A stretch of 64,000 bases of DNA, taken from positions 186,001-250,000 of the forward strand of contig NZ_BBQZ01000003.1 in assembly GCF_000974805.1 (NCBI RefSeq), read 5' to 3'. The position numbers and the translations under genes were made by a program. The notes below the pieces were generated by a model that worked only from the letters and a program-made list of their open reading frames with translations, searched no databases and was not told the DNA's origin. Below, piece by piece: positions 36,083-46,090 of this stretch. Position 1 is the first letter of the stretch. Every line of letters starts with the position of its first letter. Source of the stretch: Demequina salsinemoris. GTDB taxonomy: Bacteria > Actinomycetota > Actinomycetes > Actinomycetales > Demequinaceae.

Positions 36083-36633
36083 TGGCGGACCTGTTCCCGC
36101 GCGCGGGCTGGCTCAAGATCGGCTACAGCCGCGAGCACGTCGATGCGTTCTTCACGCACGCGCGTGAGGCCTACGAGGACATGGAGGGCGACTCCATGGC
36201 GGCGCTCGACGTGAGGCGCGCCTCGTTCGATCTCAAGCGCGGCGGGTATGCGACGCAGCCGGTGGACGCCGCGCTCGACCGTCTCGAGCAGGCCTTCTCC
36301 ACCCGAGCCAGGGACAACTACGTGCGCGACCACGGGCAGCAGGCGTGGTTCGCCGAGCTGGCCACGCACGCTCAGGTCCTCTACCCGCGTCTGCGTCGGC
36401 CCCAGGGCGAGCGGTTCGACCGCCCGCGCGGGATCTCCGGGGGGTACGACGCCAAGGCGGTCGACGAGGTGCTGGACCGCATGACGAGCTTCTTCGACAA
36501 GGGCGAGCCCCTCAACGTCGAGGACCTCCGCAGCCTCACCTTCAAGCGCCGCGCCAAGTGGCGTGCCTACGACGAGCGCGTGGTCGACGCGTATCTCGCC
36601 CGGGCGGTGGACATCCTGCTCGGCGTCGCGTGA
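36082..36633 (+). CDS. DivIVA-motif repeat protein
   Basis: 183 residues containing four copies of a short DivIVA-like motif (aromatic, then Val-Asp, then a hydrophobic/charged helix): YSREHVDAFF (about 13), YATQPVDAALDRL (about 56), YDAKAVDEVLDRM (about 122) and YDERVVDAYLARA (about 165). No extended coiled coil as in true DivIVA/Wag31 is visible. Members of this DivI1A-domain group recur in actinobacteria; function unknown, a link to cell-wall or division proteins being only a guess. Translationally coupled on both sides: TGATG with rlmN and with dxr. Confidence 0.8.
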   Translation: MADLFPRAGWLKIGYSREHVDAFFTHAREAYEDMEGDSMAALDVRRASFDLKRGGYATQPVDAALDRLEQAFSTRARDNYVRDHGQQAWFAELATHAQVLYPRLRRPQGERFDRPRGISGGYDAKAVDEVLDRMTSFFDKGEPLNVEDLRSLTFKRRAKWRAYDERVVDAYLARAVDILLGVA

Positions 36634-37790
36634 TGCCCCGTACCGTCTCCCTGCTGGGTTCGACGGGCTCGATCGGCACCCAGGCGATCGACGTCATCGT
36701 CCGCAATCCCGAGTCGTTCGACGTGGTCGCGCTCGCGGCGGGCGGCGCCGACCCCGCGCTGCTCGCGGACCAGGCCGCTCGGGTGCGGCCGGGTCTCGTG
36801 GCCGTGGCAAGGGACGATGCGAGGGGCGACGTGGTCGAGGCGCTCGCCGCGCGCGGCGTGCGGGCGGAGGTGATCGCAGGGGACGATGCGGTCGCGACGG
36901 CCGCCGGCATCGGCGCCGACACGGTCCTCAACGGGGTCACGGGCTCGGTGGGGCTCAGGCCCACCCTCGCCGCGCTCGAGGCGGGATCCACGCTCGCGCT
37001 CGCGAACAAGGAGTCGCTCGTCGCGGGCGGGGTGCTCGTGAAGCGCGCCGTGCGGCGCGAGGGGCAGATCGTGCCGGTCGACTCGGAGCATTCGGCGCTC
37101 GCGCAGGCGCTGCGCTCGGGATCGTCTGACGAGGTGAAGCGCCTGGTGCTGACCGCGTCGGGAGGCGCCTTCCGCGGCTGGACGCGCGACATGCTCCAGG
37201 GGGTCACCCCCGAGCAGGCCCTCAAGCACCCCAACTGGGACATGGGCCCGGTCGTCACGATGAACTCGGCCTCGATGGTCAACAAGGCGCTCGAGGTGAT
37301 CGAGGCCCACCTGCTGTTCGACGTGCCGATGGACCGCATCGACGTCGTGGTCCACCCGCAGTCGATCGTGCACTCCATGGTCGAGTTCGTCGACGGCTCG
37401 ACCATCGCGCAGGCCTCGCCGCCCGACATGCGGCTCCCGATCGCGCTCGGGTTGGGATGGCCCGACCGCGTCGCGGACGCCGCTCCCGGGCTCGACTGGA
37501 CGCAGGCGCAGTCGTGGGACTTCCACCCGCTCGACGAGGACGCGTTCCCCGCGATCCGCGTCGCGAGGGCCGCGGTGGCCGAGTCGGGACTGCATCCCGC
37601 GGTGTTCAATGCCGCCAACGAGGAGTGCGTCGCGGCCTTCGCGGCCGGCGATCTTCCGTTCCTCGGGATCGTCGAGACGGTGCGGAGCGTTGTCGAGGAG
37701 TATGAGGCTCCCGGTGACATCACGCTGGACGCCGTGGATGAGGCGGAGCGATGGGCCAGACGGGCCGCGCGCACCGCGATCCGCGGATGA
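36633..37790 (+). CDS. dxr: 1-deoxy-D-xylulose 5-phosphate reductoisomerase
   Basis: Second step of the MEP isoprenoid pathway, making MEP from DXP with NADPH. 385 residues. Motifs: LLGSTGSIGTQAIDVI (NADPH), LANKESLVAGG, PVDSEHSALAQAL (metal Asp/Glu), TASGGAFRGW (flexible loop) and HPNWDMG. Start ATG 36633 shares its A with the previous stop. ispG, another MEP-pathway gene, is two genes downstream. Confidence 0.97.
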   Translation: MPRTVSLLGSTGSIGTQAIDVIVRNPESFDVVALAAGGADPALLADQAARVRPGLVAVARDDARGDVVEALAARGVRAEVIAGDDAVATAAGIGADTVLNGVTGSVGLRPTLAALEAGSTLALANKESLVAGGVLVKRAVRREGQIVPVDSEHSALAQALRSGSSDEVKRLVLTASGGAFRGWTRDMLQGVTPEQALKHPNWDMGPVVTMNSASMVNKALEVIEAHLLFDVPMDRIDVVVHPQSIVHSMVEFVDGSTIAQASPPDMRLPIALGLGWPDRVADAAPGLDWTQAQSWDFHPLDEDAFPAIRVARAAVAESGLHPAVFNAANEECVAAFAAGDLPFLGIVETVRSVVEEYEAPGDITLDAVDEAERWARRAARTAIRG

Positions 37791-37868
37791 CCCGCGTCGT
37801 CCCTGTGCCTCCCGAGAACAGACCTACGGTGGCGTCGCTCACCGTGACACGGAGCTGATGGTGAACAC

Positions 37869-39179
37869 ATGGAATTCCTGATCGGTGTGCTGGTGCTGGT
37901 GGTCGGGCTGCTGATCTCGATCGCGTTGCACGAGCTGGGGCACCTGATCCCCGCGAAGCGCTTCGGCGTGCTCGTGAGCGAGTACTTCGTCGGCTTCGGT
38001 CCCAAGCTGTGGTCGCGACAGGTCGGTGAGACCGAGTGCGGTGTCAAGGCGATCCCGCTCGGTGGCTACGTCAAGCTCATCGGCATGGTGCCGCCCGCCT
38101 CCGCGGTCAAGCCCGTGAAGAGCCGAGGCTGGGCGGGGCGGCTCATCGAGGACACCCGCGCGCAGGCTGAGGAGGAGATCCCCGAGGGCCAGGACGACAG
38201 GGCGTTCTACCACCTGTCGTGGTGGCGCAAGGCGATCGTCATGATGGGCGGCCCGGTCGTCAACCTCGTGATCGCCATCGTCCTGTTCACCGGCGTGCTG
38301 TCGTTCATGGGGCTGCCGACGCAGACCCTTCAGGTGGCCCAGGTCGCCGAGTGCGTGCTTCCCGTGGACGCGACCGCGTGCACGGCTGACGATGAGGCCT
38401 CGCCCGCGTCGACTGCGGGCATCGAGGAGGGCGACGTGCTCGTCTCCGTCGACGGGATCACGCTCGACGGATGGACCGACCTCACGACGTACGTGTCGGA
38501 GCACCCCGGACAGGAGCTGTCGCTCGTCGTCGACCGCGACGGCCAGGAGGTCGACCTCGCCGTCACTCCCGCCGTGCGTACCGTCAACCAGTATGACGAC
38601 TCCGGGAACCTGCTCACCGACGCGAACGGGGACGCGCTGACCGAGGAGATCGGCTATCTCGGCGTGTATTCGGTGACCGCGAACGAGACGCAGCCGCTGT
38701 GGGCCGGCACGGTGCTCGCGTGGGACTACCTGGGTCAGACGATGCAGGTGATCGTCCACCTACCGTCCGAGGTCTACCACGTGGCCAGAGCGTCTCTCGG
38801 GCTCGAGGAGCGCACGACGGACTCGGTGATGGGCGTGGTCGGGGTGGCCCAGGTCTCGGGTGAGATCGCATCGGCTGACGTCGAGGGCTACACGCTGTCG
38901 GAGCGTGTGTCCGACATGCTGATGCTGCTGGGCGGGCTCAACCTCGCGCTCTTCGCGTTCAACATGATCCCGCTCGTGCCGCTCGACGGCGGCCACGTCG
39001 TCTCCGCCTTCTGGCAGGGGATCAAGAACGGTTGGGCGCGTGTGCGCGGAGCCGCCAAGCCCGCGCCCGTCGACGTCGCCAGGATGATGCCCGTGGCGTA
39101 CGGCGTGTTCGCGCTGCTCATGATCATGGGCGCGGTGCTGATCTACGCCGACATCGTCGCCCCCGTGCAGATCGCGTGA
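37869..39179 (+). CDS. rseP: Site-2 intramembrane zinc metalloprotease (RseP/Rip1 family)
   Basis: Cleaves membrane-embedded substrates such as anti-sigma factors after a first cut. 436 residues. The zinc motif HELGH is in the first helix (about 19-23), with GGYVKLIGM after it. A PDZ domain covers about 165-250 (ASTAGIEEGDVLVSVDG). The second motif NMIPLVPLDGGHV lies near 361-374 with the third ligand Asp. About four membrane helices. It lies between dxr and ispG, the conserved actinobacterial order. Confidence 0.95.
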   Translation: MEFLIGVLVLVVGLLISIALHELGHLIPAKRFGVLVSEYFVGFGPKLWSRQVGETECGVKAIPLGGYVKLIGMVPPASAVKPVKSRGWAGRLIEDTRAQAEEEIPEGQDDRAFYHLSWWRKAIVMMGGPVVNLVIAIVLFTGVLSFMGLPTQTLQVAQVAECVLPVDATACTADDEASPASTAGIEEGDVLVSVDGITLDGWTDLTTYVSEHPGQELSLVVDRDGQEVDLAVTPAVRTVNQYDDSGNLLTDANGDALTEEIGYLGVYSVTANETQPLWAGTVLAWDYLGQTMQVIVHLPSEVYHVARASLGLEERTTDSVMGVVGVAQVSGEIASADVEGYTLSERVSDMLMLLGGLNLALFAFNMIPLVPLDGGHVVSAFWQGIKNGWARVRGAAKPAPVDVARMMPVAYGVFALLMIMGAVLIYADIVAPVQIA

Positions 39180-39219
39180 GCGAGGCCTCGACACGTGACA
39201 GGTAAGGAATACTGAAGAC

Positions 39220-40374
39220 ATGACCTCGATCGGACTCGGTATGCCGGCGATGCCGGCCCCGGTGCTTGCCCCCAGGAAGAAGACCCGCCAGATCAAGGTG
39301 GGCGACGTGCTCGTCGGCGGTGACGCGCCGGTCTCGGTGCAGACCATGACGACCACGAAGACGCATGACATCAACGCCACCCTTCAGCAGATCGCGGAGC
39401 TCACGGCGGCCGGCTGCGACATCGTGCGCGTCGCGTGCCCCACGCAGGACGACGCCGACGCGCTGCCCGCGATCGCGAAGAAGTCCAACATCCCCGTGAT
39501 CGCGGACATCCACTTCCAGCCGAAGTACGTGTTCGCCGCGATCGAGGCGGGCTGCGCCGCCGTCCGCGTGAACCCGGGCAACATCAAGCGCTTCGACGAC
39601 CAGGTCAAGGAGATCGCGCAGGCGGCCAAGGACCACGGGACGTCGCTGCGCATCGGCGTCAATGCGGGCTCGCTCGACAAGCGTCTGCTCGAGAAGTACG
39701 GCAAGGCCACCCCCGAGGCGCTCGTGGAGTCCGCGGTGTGGGAGGCGAGCCTGTTCGAGGAGCACGACTTCCACGACTTCAAGATCTCGGTCAAGCACAA
39801 CGACCCGGTGGTCATGGTCAAGGCCTACGAGATGCTCTCCGAGCGCGGCGACTGGCCGCTGCACCTCGGCGTCACCGAGGCGGGACCCGCGTTCCAGGGG
39901 ACGATCAAGTCCGCGACCGCGTTCGGCGCGCTGCTGAGCAAGGGCATCGGCGACACGATCCGCGTGTCGCTGTCCGCGCCTCCGGTCGAGGAGGTCAAGG
40001 TCGGCATCCAGATCCTCCAGTCGCTCAACCTCCGCCCGCGCAAGCTCGAGATCGTGTCCTGCCCGTCGTGCGGTCGCGCGCAGGTGGACGTGTACGAGCT
40101 CGCCGAGAAGGTCACCGCAGGGCTCGAGGGCATGGAGGTGCCCCTGCGCGTCGCCGTCATGGGCTGCGTCGTGAACGGTCCGGGCGAGGCGCGCGAGGCC
40201 GACCTCGGCGTGGCCTCCGGCAACGGCAAGGGGCAGATCTTCGTCAAGGGCGAGGTCATCAAGACCGTGCCCGAGCGCGACATCGTCGAGGTGCTGATCG
40301 AGGAGGCGATGAAGATCGCCGACACGATGGAACCCGTCGAGGGCGCCGAGCCGCAGGTGATCGCGGCACCATGA
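39220..40374 (+). CDS. ispG: 4-hydroxy-3-methylbut-2-enyl diphosphate synthase (flavodoxin)
   Basis: Iron-sulfur enzyme of the MEP pathway that converts MEcPP to HMBPP. 384 residues. TIM-barrel part: [22 protein letters not shown] and VRVNPGNIK. The 4Fe-4S ligands lie in SCPSCGR and [11 protein letters not shown]. Starts 40 bp after rseP; its stop overlaps the next start (ATGA). Confidence 0.97.
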   Translation: MTSIGLGMPAMPAPVLAPRKKTRQIKVGDVLVGGDAPVSVQTMTTTKTHDINATLQQIAELTAAGCDIVRVACPTQDDADALPAIAKKSNIPVIADIHFQPKYVFAAIEAGCAAVRVNPGNIKRFDDQVKEIAQAAKDHGTSLRIGVNAGSLDKRLLEKYGKATPEALVESAVWEASLFEEHDFHDFKISVKHNDPVVMVKAYEMLSERGDWPLHLGVTEAGPAFQGTIKSATAFGALLSKGIGDTIRVSLSAPPVEEVKVGIQILQSLNLRPRKLEIVSCPSCGRAQVDVYELAEKVTAGLEGMEVPLRVAVMGCVVNGPGEAREADLGVASGNGKGQIFVKGEVIKTVPERDIVEVLIEEAMKIADTMEPVEGAEPQVIAAP

Positions 40375-41300
40375 CCGACTCGTTGCTGCGGAGGGCCCAG
40401 CAGACGCTGGCGCCCCTGCAGCGGCGTGAGGTGGAGGCGGCGCTCGAGATGTGCGCCGTGGACCCCGTCGCCACGGTGCTGCCCACGATGCACCTCGAGC
40501 TGGCTCGGGACAGCGGCGTGGTCCCGCGCGGCATGTGGGCGGTGAGGCGACGCAACGGGATGCAGCGCGAGCTCGCGGGCATCCTATGGAACGGCGCGAA
40601 CCTTTCCGCAGTGCTTCCGGTGACGCCCGACGACCCGACGGGGGAGGAGCTGAGGGCCGGTGTCTCCGCTGCGATGGTCGCGCGGCTCACGCGGCCCGCG
40701 GCACTGGTGGGGAACGCCAGCCTCATCCTGGACCTGTGGGGTCGGGTGGAGCCATGGTGGGGTCCCGCGCGCGAGCTGCGGCCGTGTCAGCTGTCCATGG
40801 CGATGTCCGTCGACCCGGCGCCCCAGCCGGCACCGGCCTCGGACGGAGACGTCGAGCTCGCTCCGCTGCGGATCGCGACGATGGACGACTACAGCATCCT
40901 CCTGCCCGCATGCGTGCACATGTTCAGGGCCGAGGTGGGATACGACCCCCTGCGTCACGGCCGCGCGGCCTACGAGGACCGGCTCCAGTACCTCGTGCGC
41001 GCGGGGCGCTCCTACGTGCAGCTCGGGTCCATCAGGGGGAAGCGCCCCGAGGTGGTGTTCAAGGCCGAGATCGGGGTGCTGGGCGGCGGCGTGGCACAGA
41101 TCCAGGGAGTGTGGACGCACCCCGAGCTGCGGGGACGTGGCGTCGCGCGCGCGGGGATGGCCGATCTGGTGCGCGCCGTGCGCGCGGACGTGGCGCCCGT
41201 CGCGTCGCTGTACGTCAACGATTTCAACGCCCCTGCGCTCGCCGTCTACCGTGCCGTCGGATTCGCCGATGTCGGGACCTTCGCCACTGTCATGTTCTGA
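40371..41300 (+). CDS. GNAT family N-acetyltransferase with N-terminal DUF4081-like domain
   Basis: 309 residues. The C-terminal half is a GNAT fold: [20 protein letters not shown] is the acetyl-CoA P-loop region (pattern RGRGVA), and [20 protein letters not shown] is the last motif. The N-terminal 140 residues resemble the DUF4081 domain found before GNAT in actinobacterial proteins at this locus. Substrate unknown. Overlaps ispG by 4 bp, so translation is coupled. Confidence 0.85.
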   Translation: MTDSLLRRAQQTLAPLQRREVEAALEMCAVDPVATVLPTMHLELARDSGVVPRGMWAVRRRNGMQRELAGILWNGANLSAVLPVTPDDPTGEELRAGVSAAMVARLTRPAALVGNASLILDLWGRVEPWWGPARELRPCQLSMAMSVDPAPQPAPASDGDVELAPLRIATMDDYSILLPACVHMFRAEVGYDPLRHGRAAYEDRLQYLVRAGRSYVQLGSIRGKRPEVVFKAEIGVLGGGVAQIQGVWTHPELRGRGVARAGMADLVRAVRADVAPVASLYVNDFNAPALAVYRAVGFADVGTFATVMF

Positions 41301-41466
41301 CCTTTCCCCCAGGTCCATGGCAGGAAGCCGCTATTCCTTGAATTGATTCCGGTGCAGTGTGGAATTCGCCACACCGTCATGACTTTGGGCCTTTTGGGTC
41401 GATAAGTTCGGGCCGTCGCCCGGTTCCTCGCGGGCCGCCCGTGTCGTCGATCTGGGAGTCCCACCC

Positions 41467-42534
41467 ATGCGCCGTCTTCTTGCAGTCCCACTGACCATCG
41501 CGCTCCTCGTCGGAGTCGCGACCCCGGTGTACGCCGACGCCGAGTCGAACGCGTCCGACGTCATCGTCAGGCTCACCAACAACATCCGCGAGGGTGAGGG
41601 CAAGTCCGAGCTCGCCGTCAAGTCTGGGCTGACCGGAGTCGCGGACCGGTGGAGCGAGAAGCAGCTCGTGCGCGTCGTCGCAGCGTGGGAGAAGTACCTC
41701 GCCGGCGGCACGCTGTCGGTCCCGCTCGAGCACAACCCGAACTACTCCTCGCAGATCCCCTCCGGGTGGACATCGGCGGGGGAGAATGTCGGATGGGCGT
41801 GCGGCTACAGCAGCGCGAAGGAGGCCGCGAAGGCCATCGAACGCGCTTGGAAGAACTCGCCAGCGCACCTGGAGAACATCCTGGGCGGGTACACGCACAT
41901 CGGCGTGGGTTTCGCCTTCGACACGGAGACCGGGTGCGCGTTCTCGACGCAGAACTTCGGCAAGTACGCGAAGTCCTCTGCGGTGCTGGCTGCGAGCACC
42001 TCCAGGTTCTCCGATGTCACGAAGAAGACCGCGGGCTACAGCGCGATCATGTGGCTCGCGGACGAGGGCCTGGTCAGCGGCTACAAGGACGGGACGTTCC
42101 GTCCGGGCACCAAGGTCACGCGTCGTCAGCTCGCGGGCATCATGTACAAGCTCGCGGGCTCGCCGAGCGTGTCGCTGCCGTCGAAGAGCCCCTTCTCCGA
42201 TCTGAAGAAGTCGGATCCCGCGTACAGGGCGATCGTGTGGCTTGAGTCCACGGACCTGGTCAGCGGCTACAAGGACGGGACGTTCCGCCCGGGCAGCAAG
42301 GTCACGCGTCGTCAGCTCGCGGGCATCCTGTACAAGTTCGCCGGCTCGCCGAGCGTGTCGCTGCCGTCGAAGAGCCCTTACTCGGACCTCAAGAAGTCTG
42401 ACCCGGGGTACAGGGCGATCGTGTGGCTTGAGTCCACGGACCTGGTCAGCGGCTACAAGGACGGCACCTACCGTGCGGGGCTGAAGGTCACCAGGCGCCA
42501 GCTGGCCGGGGTTCTCTACCGGTACGCGGGGTAG
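41467..42534 (+). CDS. Secreted CAP-domain protein with three SLH repeats
   Basis: 355 residues with a signal peptide (about 1-23, ending TPVYA). A CAP/SCP-like domain spans about 28-175, with AGENVGWACGY, WKNSPAHLENILGGYTHIG and the conserved acidic and His residues. Three S-layer homology repeats follow (about 178-235, 240-297, 302-355), each with a variant of SGYKDGTFRPG and TRRQLAG. SLH domains bind secondary cell-wall polymers, so the protein should sit on the cell surface. The activity of bacterial CAP domains is poorly known. The 166 bp upstream contain GTGTGG-N6-CCACAC at 41357-41374. Confidence 0.88.
   Translation: MRRLLAVPLTIALLVGVATPVYADAESNASDVIVRLTNNIREGEGKSELAVKSGLTGVADRWSEKQLVRVVAAWEKYLAGGTLSVPLEHNPNYSSQIPSGWTSAGENVGWACGYSSAKEAAKAIERAWKNSPAHLENILGGYTHIGVGFAFDTETGCAFSTQNFGKYAKSSAVLAASTSRFSDVTKKTAGYSAIMWLADEGLVSGYKDGTFRPGTKVTRRQLAGIMYKLAGSPSVSLPSKSPFSDLKKSDPAYRAIVWLESTDLVSGYKDGTFRPGSKVTRRQLAGILYKFAGSPSVSLPSKSPYSDLKKSDPGYRAIVWLESTDLVSGYKDGTYRAGLKVTRRQLAGVLYRYAG
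42070..42531 (+). repeat. 186-bp direct repeats coding for SLH units
   Basis: The segment starting CTGGTCAGCGGCTACAAGG recurs at 42070, 42256 and 42442, an exact period of 186 bp (62 codons). Units two and three are almost the same in DNA, including synonymous positions, so the last duplication is recent or the units are kept alike by conversion. Confidence 0.85.
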
Positions 42535-42569
42535 AGGAGCGCGCGAACGACCGTAGCGCTATCGCCGGA

Positions 42570-42591
42570 GGACCGCGGCTGCGCGCGGTCC
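42570..42591 (+). terminator. Hairpin after the CAP-SLH gene
   Basis: GGACCGCG (42570-42577) and CGCGGTCC (42584-42591) form a perfect 8-bp stem with a 6-base loop, 36 bp after the stop codon. No T-run follows, so it is a possible rather than proven terminator. Confidence 0.5.
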
Positions 42592-42620
42592 GTCCACCGC
42601 AACCCACGCGGCCTTGTCGA

Positions 42621-42629
42621 GGGTATACT
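42621..42629 (+). promoter_or_regulatory. Candidate -10 promoter for the glycosylation genes
   Basis: GGGTATACT contains a good -10 hexamer (TATACT, 42624-42629), 87 bp before the glycosyltransferase start. The -35 region is not convincing. Confidence 0.4.
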
Positions 42630-42715
42630 TTCTCGCGCCTGAGGGGCCGCATGCCTGAAACCCGGAATCGATCGCTGTCGGCGGCCATCAGCTTTCGAAC
42701 GGAGTCGAACCCCCC

Positions 42716-43672
42716 ATGGACCAGTTGGCGGTGCTCATACCCTGCTACAACGAGGCGCAGACCATCGAAAAGGTGGTGACCGACTGCCGCGAGCAGATGC
42801 CCGAGGCGACCGTGTACGTCTACGACAACAACTCGACCGATGCGACTGCCGGGCTCGCCCGCAATGCCGGAGCGGTGGTGCGTACGGAGCGACTTCAAGG
42901 CAAGGGCAACGTCATCCGTCGAATGTTTCGCGAGATCGACGCCGAGTGCTACATCATGCTTGATGGAGATGACACGTACCCGGCTGAGCACCTGCGCGAA
43001 CTCGCAGCGCCCATCCAGAGCGGCGAGTACGAGATGGTCGTGGGCGACCGACTCTCTTCGACGTACTTCGAGGAGAACAAGCGGCCGTTTCACAACGTCG
43101 GCAATGTGAGTGTGCGCTGGTTCGTCAACCGCCTCTTCGGTGCGGACGTGCGCGACGTGATGACGGGCTACCGCGCGTTCTCGTACACGTTCGTGAAGTC
43201 GTTCCCCGTGATCTCGCGCGGTTTCGAGATCGAGACAGAGATGACGATCCACGCCGCGAACCACAACATGGGCATTGCCCATGTCGAGGTCGAGTATCGA
43301 GATCGACCTGAGGACAGCCACTCGAAGCTCTCCACCTTCTCGGACGGCTTCCGGGTGCTTGGCACGCTGTTCACGCTGTTTAAGGACCTTCAGCCGATGA
43401 GGTTCTTCTCGGCGATAGCTGCTGTACTCATCGGTGTCCCCTTGCTGGTGCTCATCCCCACCGTGATGGTCCCGTACGCACGCACCGGAGAAGTTGAGAA
43501 CTTCCCGACGCTCATCGTCTGTGGGTTCATCGGCCTTGTGGGTGTGCTGGCCTTCATGGTGGGGGCGATTCTCGACACGGCGTCCAAGAACTACAACAAG
43601 AACTTCGAGTTGCACCTCCTGCGCGTCCAGCACGAATATCGGAACTTGCCTGAGGAGAACGCGGGTCGATGA
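42716..43672 (+). CDS. Family 2 glycosyltransferase (polyprenyl-phosphate type)
   Basis: 318 residues. The GT-A domain (about 1-225) has LAVLIPCYNEAQTIEKVV, the nucleotide-binding YDNNSTDAT, and IMLDGDDTYP as the DxD-type motif. Two membrane helices at about 232-254 and 264-288 end the protein. The layout resembles dolichol-phosphate mannose synthase-like enzymes and the GtrB group, which load a sugar on undecaprenyl phosphate. The GtrA-like gene two positions downstream supports this. Base composition is more AT-rich than its neighbours. The next gene overlaps by 4 bp. Confidence 0.88.
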   Translation: MDQLAVLIPCYNEAQTIEKVVTDCREQMPEATVYVYDNNSTDATAGLARNAGAVVRTERLQGKGNVIRRMFREIDAECYIMLDGDDTYPAEHLRELAAPIQSGEYEMVVGDRLSSTYFEENKRPFHNVGNVSVRWFVNRLFGADVRDVMTGYRAFSYTFVKSFPVISRGFEIETEMTIHAANHNMGIAHVEVEYRDRPEDSHSKLSTFSDGFRVLGTLFTLFKDLQPMRFFSAIAAVLIGVPLLVLIPTVMVPYARTGEVENFPTLIVCGFIGLVGVLAFMVGAILDTASKNYNKNFELHLLRVQHEYRNLPEENAGR

Positions 43673-45588
43673 CTGTGGTGCAGGATCACAAGGAGACTCC
43701 TGGTTCTTGGTGGCGTTGGCCCCTGAGTTTCTTGTTCGGGATCTGGAGCGCCGCCTCGCTGAGCGTAGATGTGGCCGTGGGCCGTGGGCCCTCGGAGATC
43801 GCGGGGCTGGTCAATGGCAGTGGCCCATTGTTTGCGCTTCTCGCAGTGGGTCTTTCTGTCGGGTACCGTCGTGTCCTATTCGCGCCAAAGGCTCGGCTGT
43901 CGAGTACCGCGCTAGTTCTGGCAGTGCTTTTCGGAGCGGCGTCGTTGCTGGGCGTGAGCTACCACGGCCTCGGCAGCTGGGACTTCGTCTTCGGAAACCG
44001 CCTGCAGTTCGTGTTTGCCATGGTGGTGCTGGCGGGCTACGTCGCGCTTCTCTACGCGGTCCTAGCTTCAGCGATTCGCGTGATCGATCGGTGGGCGTTG
44101 CGGGCCGGTGCGGCACACGGCAGCGCTGCCTCACCTTCAGATGGACACCGGCTCTGGGCGCGGGCAGCTCGCCAGTTCGATGACCACACCCTTGGCTTCT
44201 CGATGATCGTGCTGATCGTGTGTTGGCTCCCGTGGCTCGTGGTGTTCTACCCGGGATCGGTTCCCTACGACGGCACCCTAGAGCTGCACATGTACTTCGG
44301 GGAGTACCCGCTCACCAACCACCACCCCGTCATCATGACCTGGCTCATGGGAATGTTCATGCAGGTCGGTCGGGCTCTCGGCTCCGACAACCTCGGTGTC
44401 TTCCTATTCGTGCTTGCACAGACCGCGGTCGTCGCGTTCGCGTTCGGGTTTGCGATTCGAGTAGTGCGACGGCTTCGTGCCCCTCAATGGGTCGCCCCGA
44501 GCAGTTTGGTCTTCTTCGCCCTGCTGCCCATCTGGCCCGCCTACGTCCAGACGGAGATGAAGGACACGCTCTTCTTCGCGTTCTTCACGCTCTATCTCGC
44601 GCTACTCATCCAGGTGATCGTGCGGCGCCGAGAGCCGATCCGCGCTTGGAAGCCCTTCGCGCTCCTCACCCTTCTTGGTGTCGCGGTGGTTTTTACCCGC
44701 AACAATGGCTTCCACGTCGTGGTACCCGCAGCTGTGCTGCTGATCTTGGTAGTCCATGCCCGCCAGCGGCTCGCTGCAGCGGCTTCGGCCACGGTCGTCA
44801 CTGTGGCTTTTCTGTCGATCGGCGCCGTATTGCTCCCGGCTTTCGGTATTTCCGGCAGCAGCCCGAAAGAGATGCTCTCGGTGCCGTTCCAACAGACTGC
44901 ACGGTACTTCGTCGAGTACGGAGACGAGGTCACCGCCGAGGAATGGGCGGCGGTGGACTCGGTGCTGCCTGCGGACCTGCTGGCAGAGAAGTACGACCCG
45001 GAGACCGCAGACCCAGTGAAGAACATGTACCGCGCGGGGGCCACTTCGGAGGAACTGCGTCAGTACTTCAGCGCCTGGGGAGAGATGCTCCTGAAGCACC
45101 CCGCTGTCTACGTAGAAGCGACACTCAACAATACGTACGGGTACTACACCATCAGCGACCAGATCGAGAATCTGGGCATCGTGCAGTACTACCAGCAAGG
45201 CGAGCCCCTGGCGACGGGGTTCTTTGACTACAGCTATCCTGACGAACTCCGGACGGCACGTGAGGGTCTGAAGGACTACACAAGACTCGTGTGGAATCTG
45301 CCGCTTGTCGGACTGCTTTACAGCGCTGGGCTGTACACATGGGTCACTGTCGCGCTCTTCGCGTTGCTCATCCGACGAAGGGCATGGGCAGACATGGTGG
45401 TCTTCGTTCCAGTGGTACTGACGATCGGGATGTGCCTGGTGTCGCCCGTCAATGGCTATCTCCGATACATGCTTCCTGTCATGGCGGTCACACCGCTGTT
45501 GGTCGGCTGGACGCTGCACTCCGTCGCGGCCCACGCACGTGGTTCCGAAGACGAGCACTGCGCGAGCCGGGAAGGCATCGCAAGATGA
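43669..45588 (+). CDS. Large polytopic membrane protein, DUF6020-like, possible GT-C transferase
   Basis: 639 residues with about 12 membrane helices. A conserved-looking loop reads [14 protein letters not shown] with HHPVIMTW shortly after. This pattern and the topology match proteins annotated DUF6020 that occur in surface-polysaccharide clusters, as far as I can recall; a GT-C-type glycosyltransferase acting on a lipid-linked sugar is the likely role. A large soluble loop lies at about 400-510. It overlaps its neighbours by 4 bp on both sides, so GT2, this gene and gtrA form one unit. Codon third positions are clearly less GC-rich than in core genes. Confidence 0.7.
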   Translation: MTVVQDHKETPGSWWRWPLSFLFGIWSAASLSVDVAVGRGPSEIAGLVNGSGPLFALLAVGLSVGYRRVLFAPKARLSSTALVLAVLFGAASLLGVSYHGLGSWDFVFGNRLQFVFAMVVLAGYVALLYAVLASAIRVIDRWALRAGAAHGSAASPSDGHRLWARAARQFDDHTLGFSMIVLIVCWLPWLVVFYPGSVPYDGTLELHMYFGEYPLTNHHPVIMTWLMGMFMQVGRALGSDNLGVFLFVLAQTAVVAFAFGFAIRVVRRLRAPQWVAPSSLVFFALLPIWPAYVQTEMKDTLFFAFFTLYLALLIQVIVRRREPIRAWKPFALLTLLGVAVVFTRNNGFHVVVPAAVLLILVVHARQRLAAAASATVVTVAFLSIGAVLLPAFGISGSSPKEMLSVPFQQTARYFVEYGDEVTAEEWAAVDSVLPADLLAEKYDPETADPVKNMYRAGATSEELRQYFSAWGEMLLKHPAVYVEATLNNTYGYYTISDQIENLGIVQYYQQGEPLATGFFDYSYPDELRTAREGLKDYTRLVWNLPLVGLLYSAGLYTWVTVALFALLIRRRAWADMVVFVPVVLTIGMCLVSPVNGYLRYMLPVMAVTPLLVGWTLHSVAAHARGSEDEHCASREGIAR

Positions 45589-46001
45589 GGCTGTTCCGGC
45601 GAGCCTGGCATCGGTACGGTTCGCTCGGGCTAGAGGCGTCTCGTTTCGCTGTCGCGGGAGTTGTCTGCTTCGCATTGGAATACGCAGCGCTGTTCTTGCT
45701 TGCCGGACCGCTCGGAGTGCAGTACCTCGTCGCGAATGGCGTCGCTTTCACGGCGTCGGTGATCCTCAACTACTGGATGTCGGTGGCATGGGTGTTCGAC
45801 GGGGCCAAAGACTCGGGACACATCGTGCGTGCGGCATTCGTCGCGGTCAGCATCGTCGGGCTCGGGATCAACCAAGTTCTCCTATGGGCGTTGGTCAGCG
45901 GGCTCGGAATGCGACTCGTCGTCGCGAAGGTGCTGGTGTCGGGCGTAGTTCTTGTGTGGAACTACGTGGGCAAGCGCAGAGTTATGGTGGGCGACGGGTA
46001 G
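45585..46001 (+). CDS. GtrA-like membrane protein
   Basis: 138 residues with four membrane helices, the GtrA family layout: [39 protein letters not shown], then two more, and a final [11 protein letters not shown]. GtrA proteins are thought to flip undecaprenyl-phosphate-linked sugars to the outside for polymer decoration. It overlaps the preceding gene by 4 bp. Together with the GT2 and DUF6020-like genes it suggests modification of a cell-wall polymer, perhaps the one bound by the SLH protein upstream; this last link is inference. Confidence 0.85.
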   Translation: MRLFRRAWHRYGSLGLEASRFAVAGVVCFALEYAALFLLAGPLGVQYLVANGVAFTASVILNYWMSVAWVFDGAKDSGHIVRAAFVAVSIVGLGINQVLLWALVSGLGMRLVVAKVLVSGVVLVWNYVGKRRVMVGDG

Positions 46002-46090
46002 GGTCCGAAGAAGCCGCCTCAGAGGAGCCGATGGACGCGGGCGACCCTCCGGGGAACTACGCCGCGGCCGCCCGCCGGTACGCTTGGCTC

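Noticed and set aside
40371..41300. Long plus-strand frame reaching back into ispG as a fusion protein
   Set aside because: The upstream part is ispG read out of frame; the GNAT protein begins at the ATG overlapping the ispG stop.
41357..41374. GTGTGG-N6-CCACAC as a terminator after the GNAT gene
   Set aside because: Only a 6-bp stem, no T-run; kept as an uncertain structure in the CAP-SLH upstream region.
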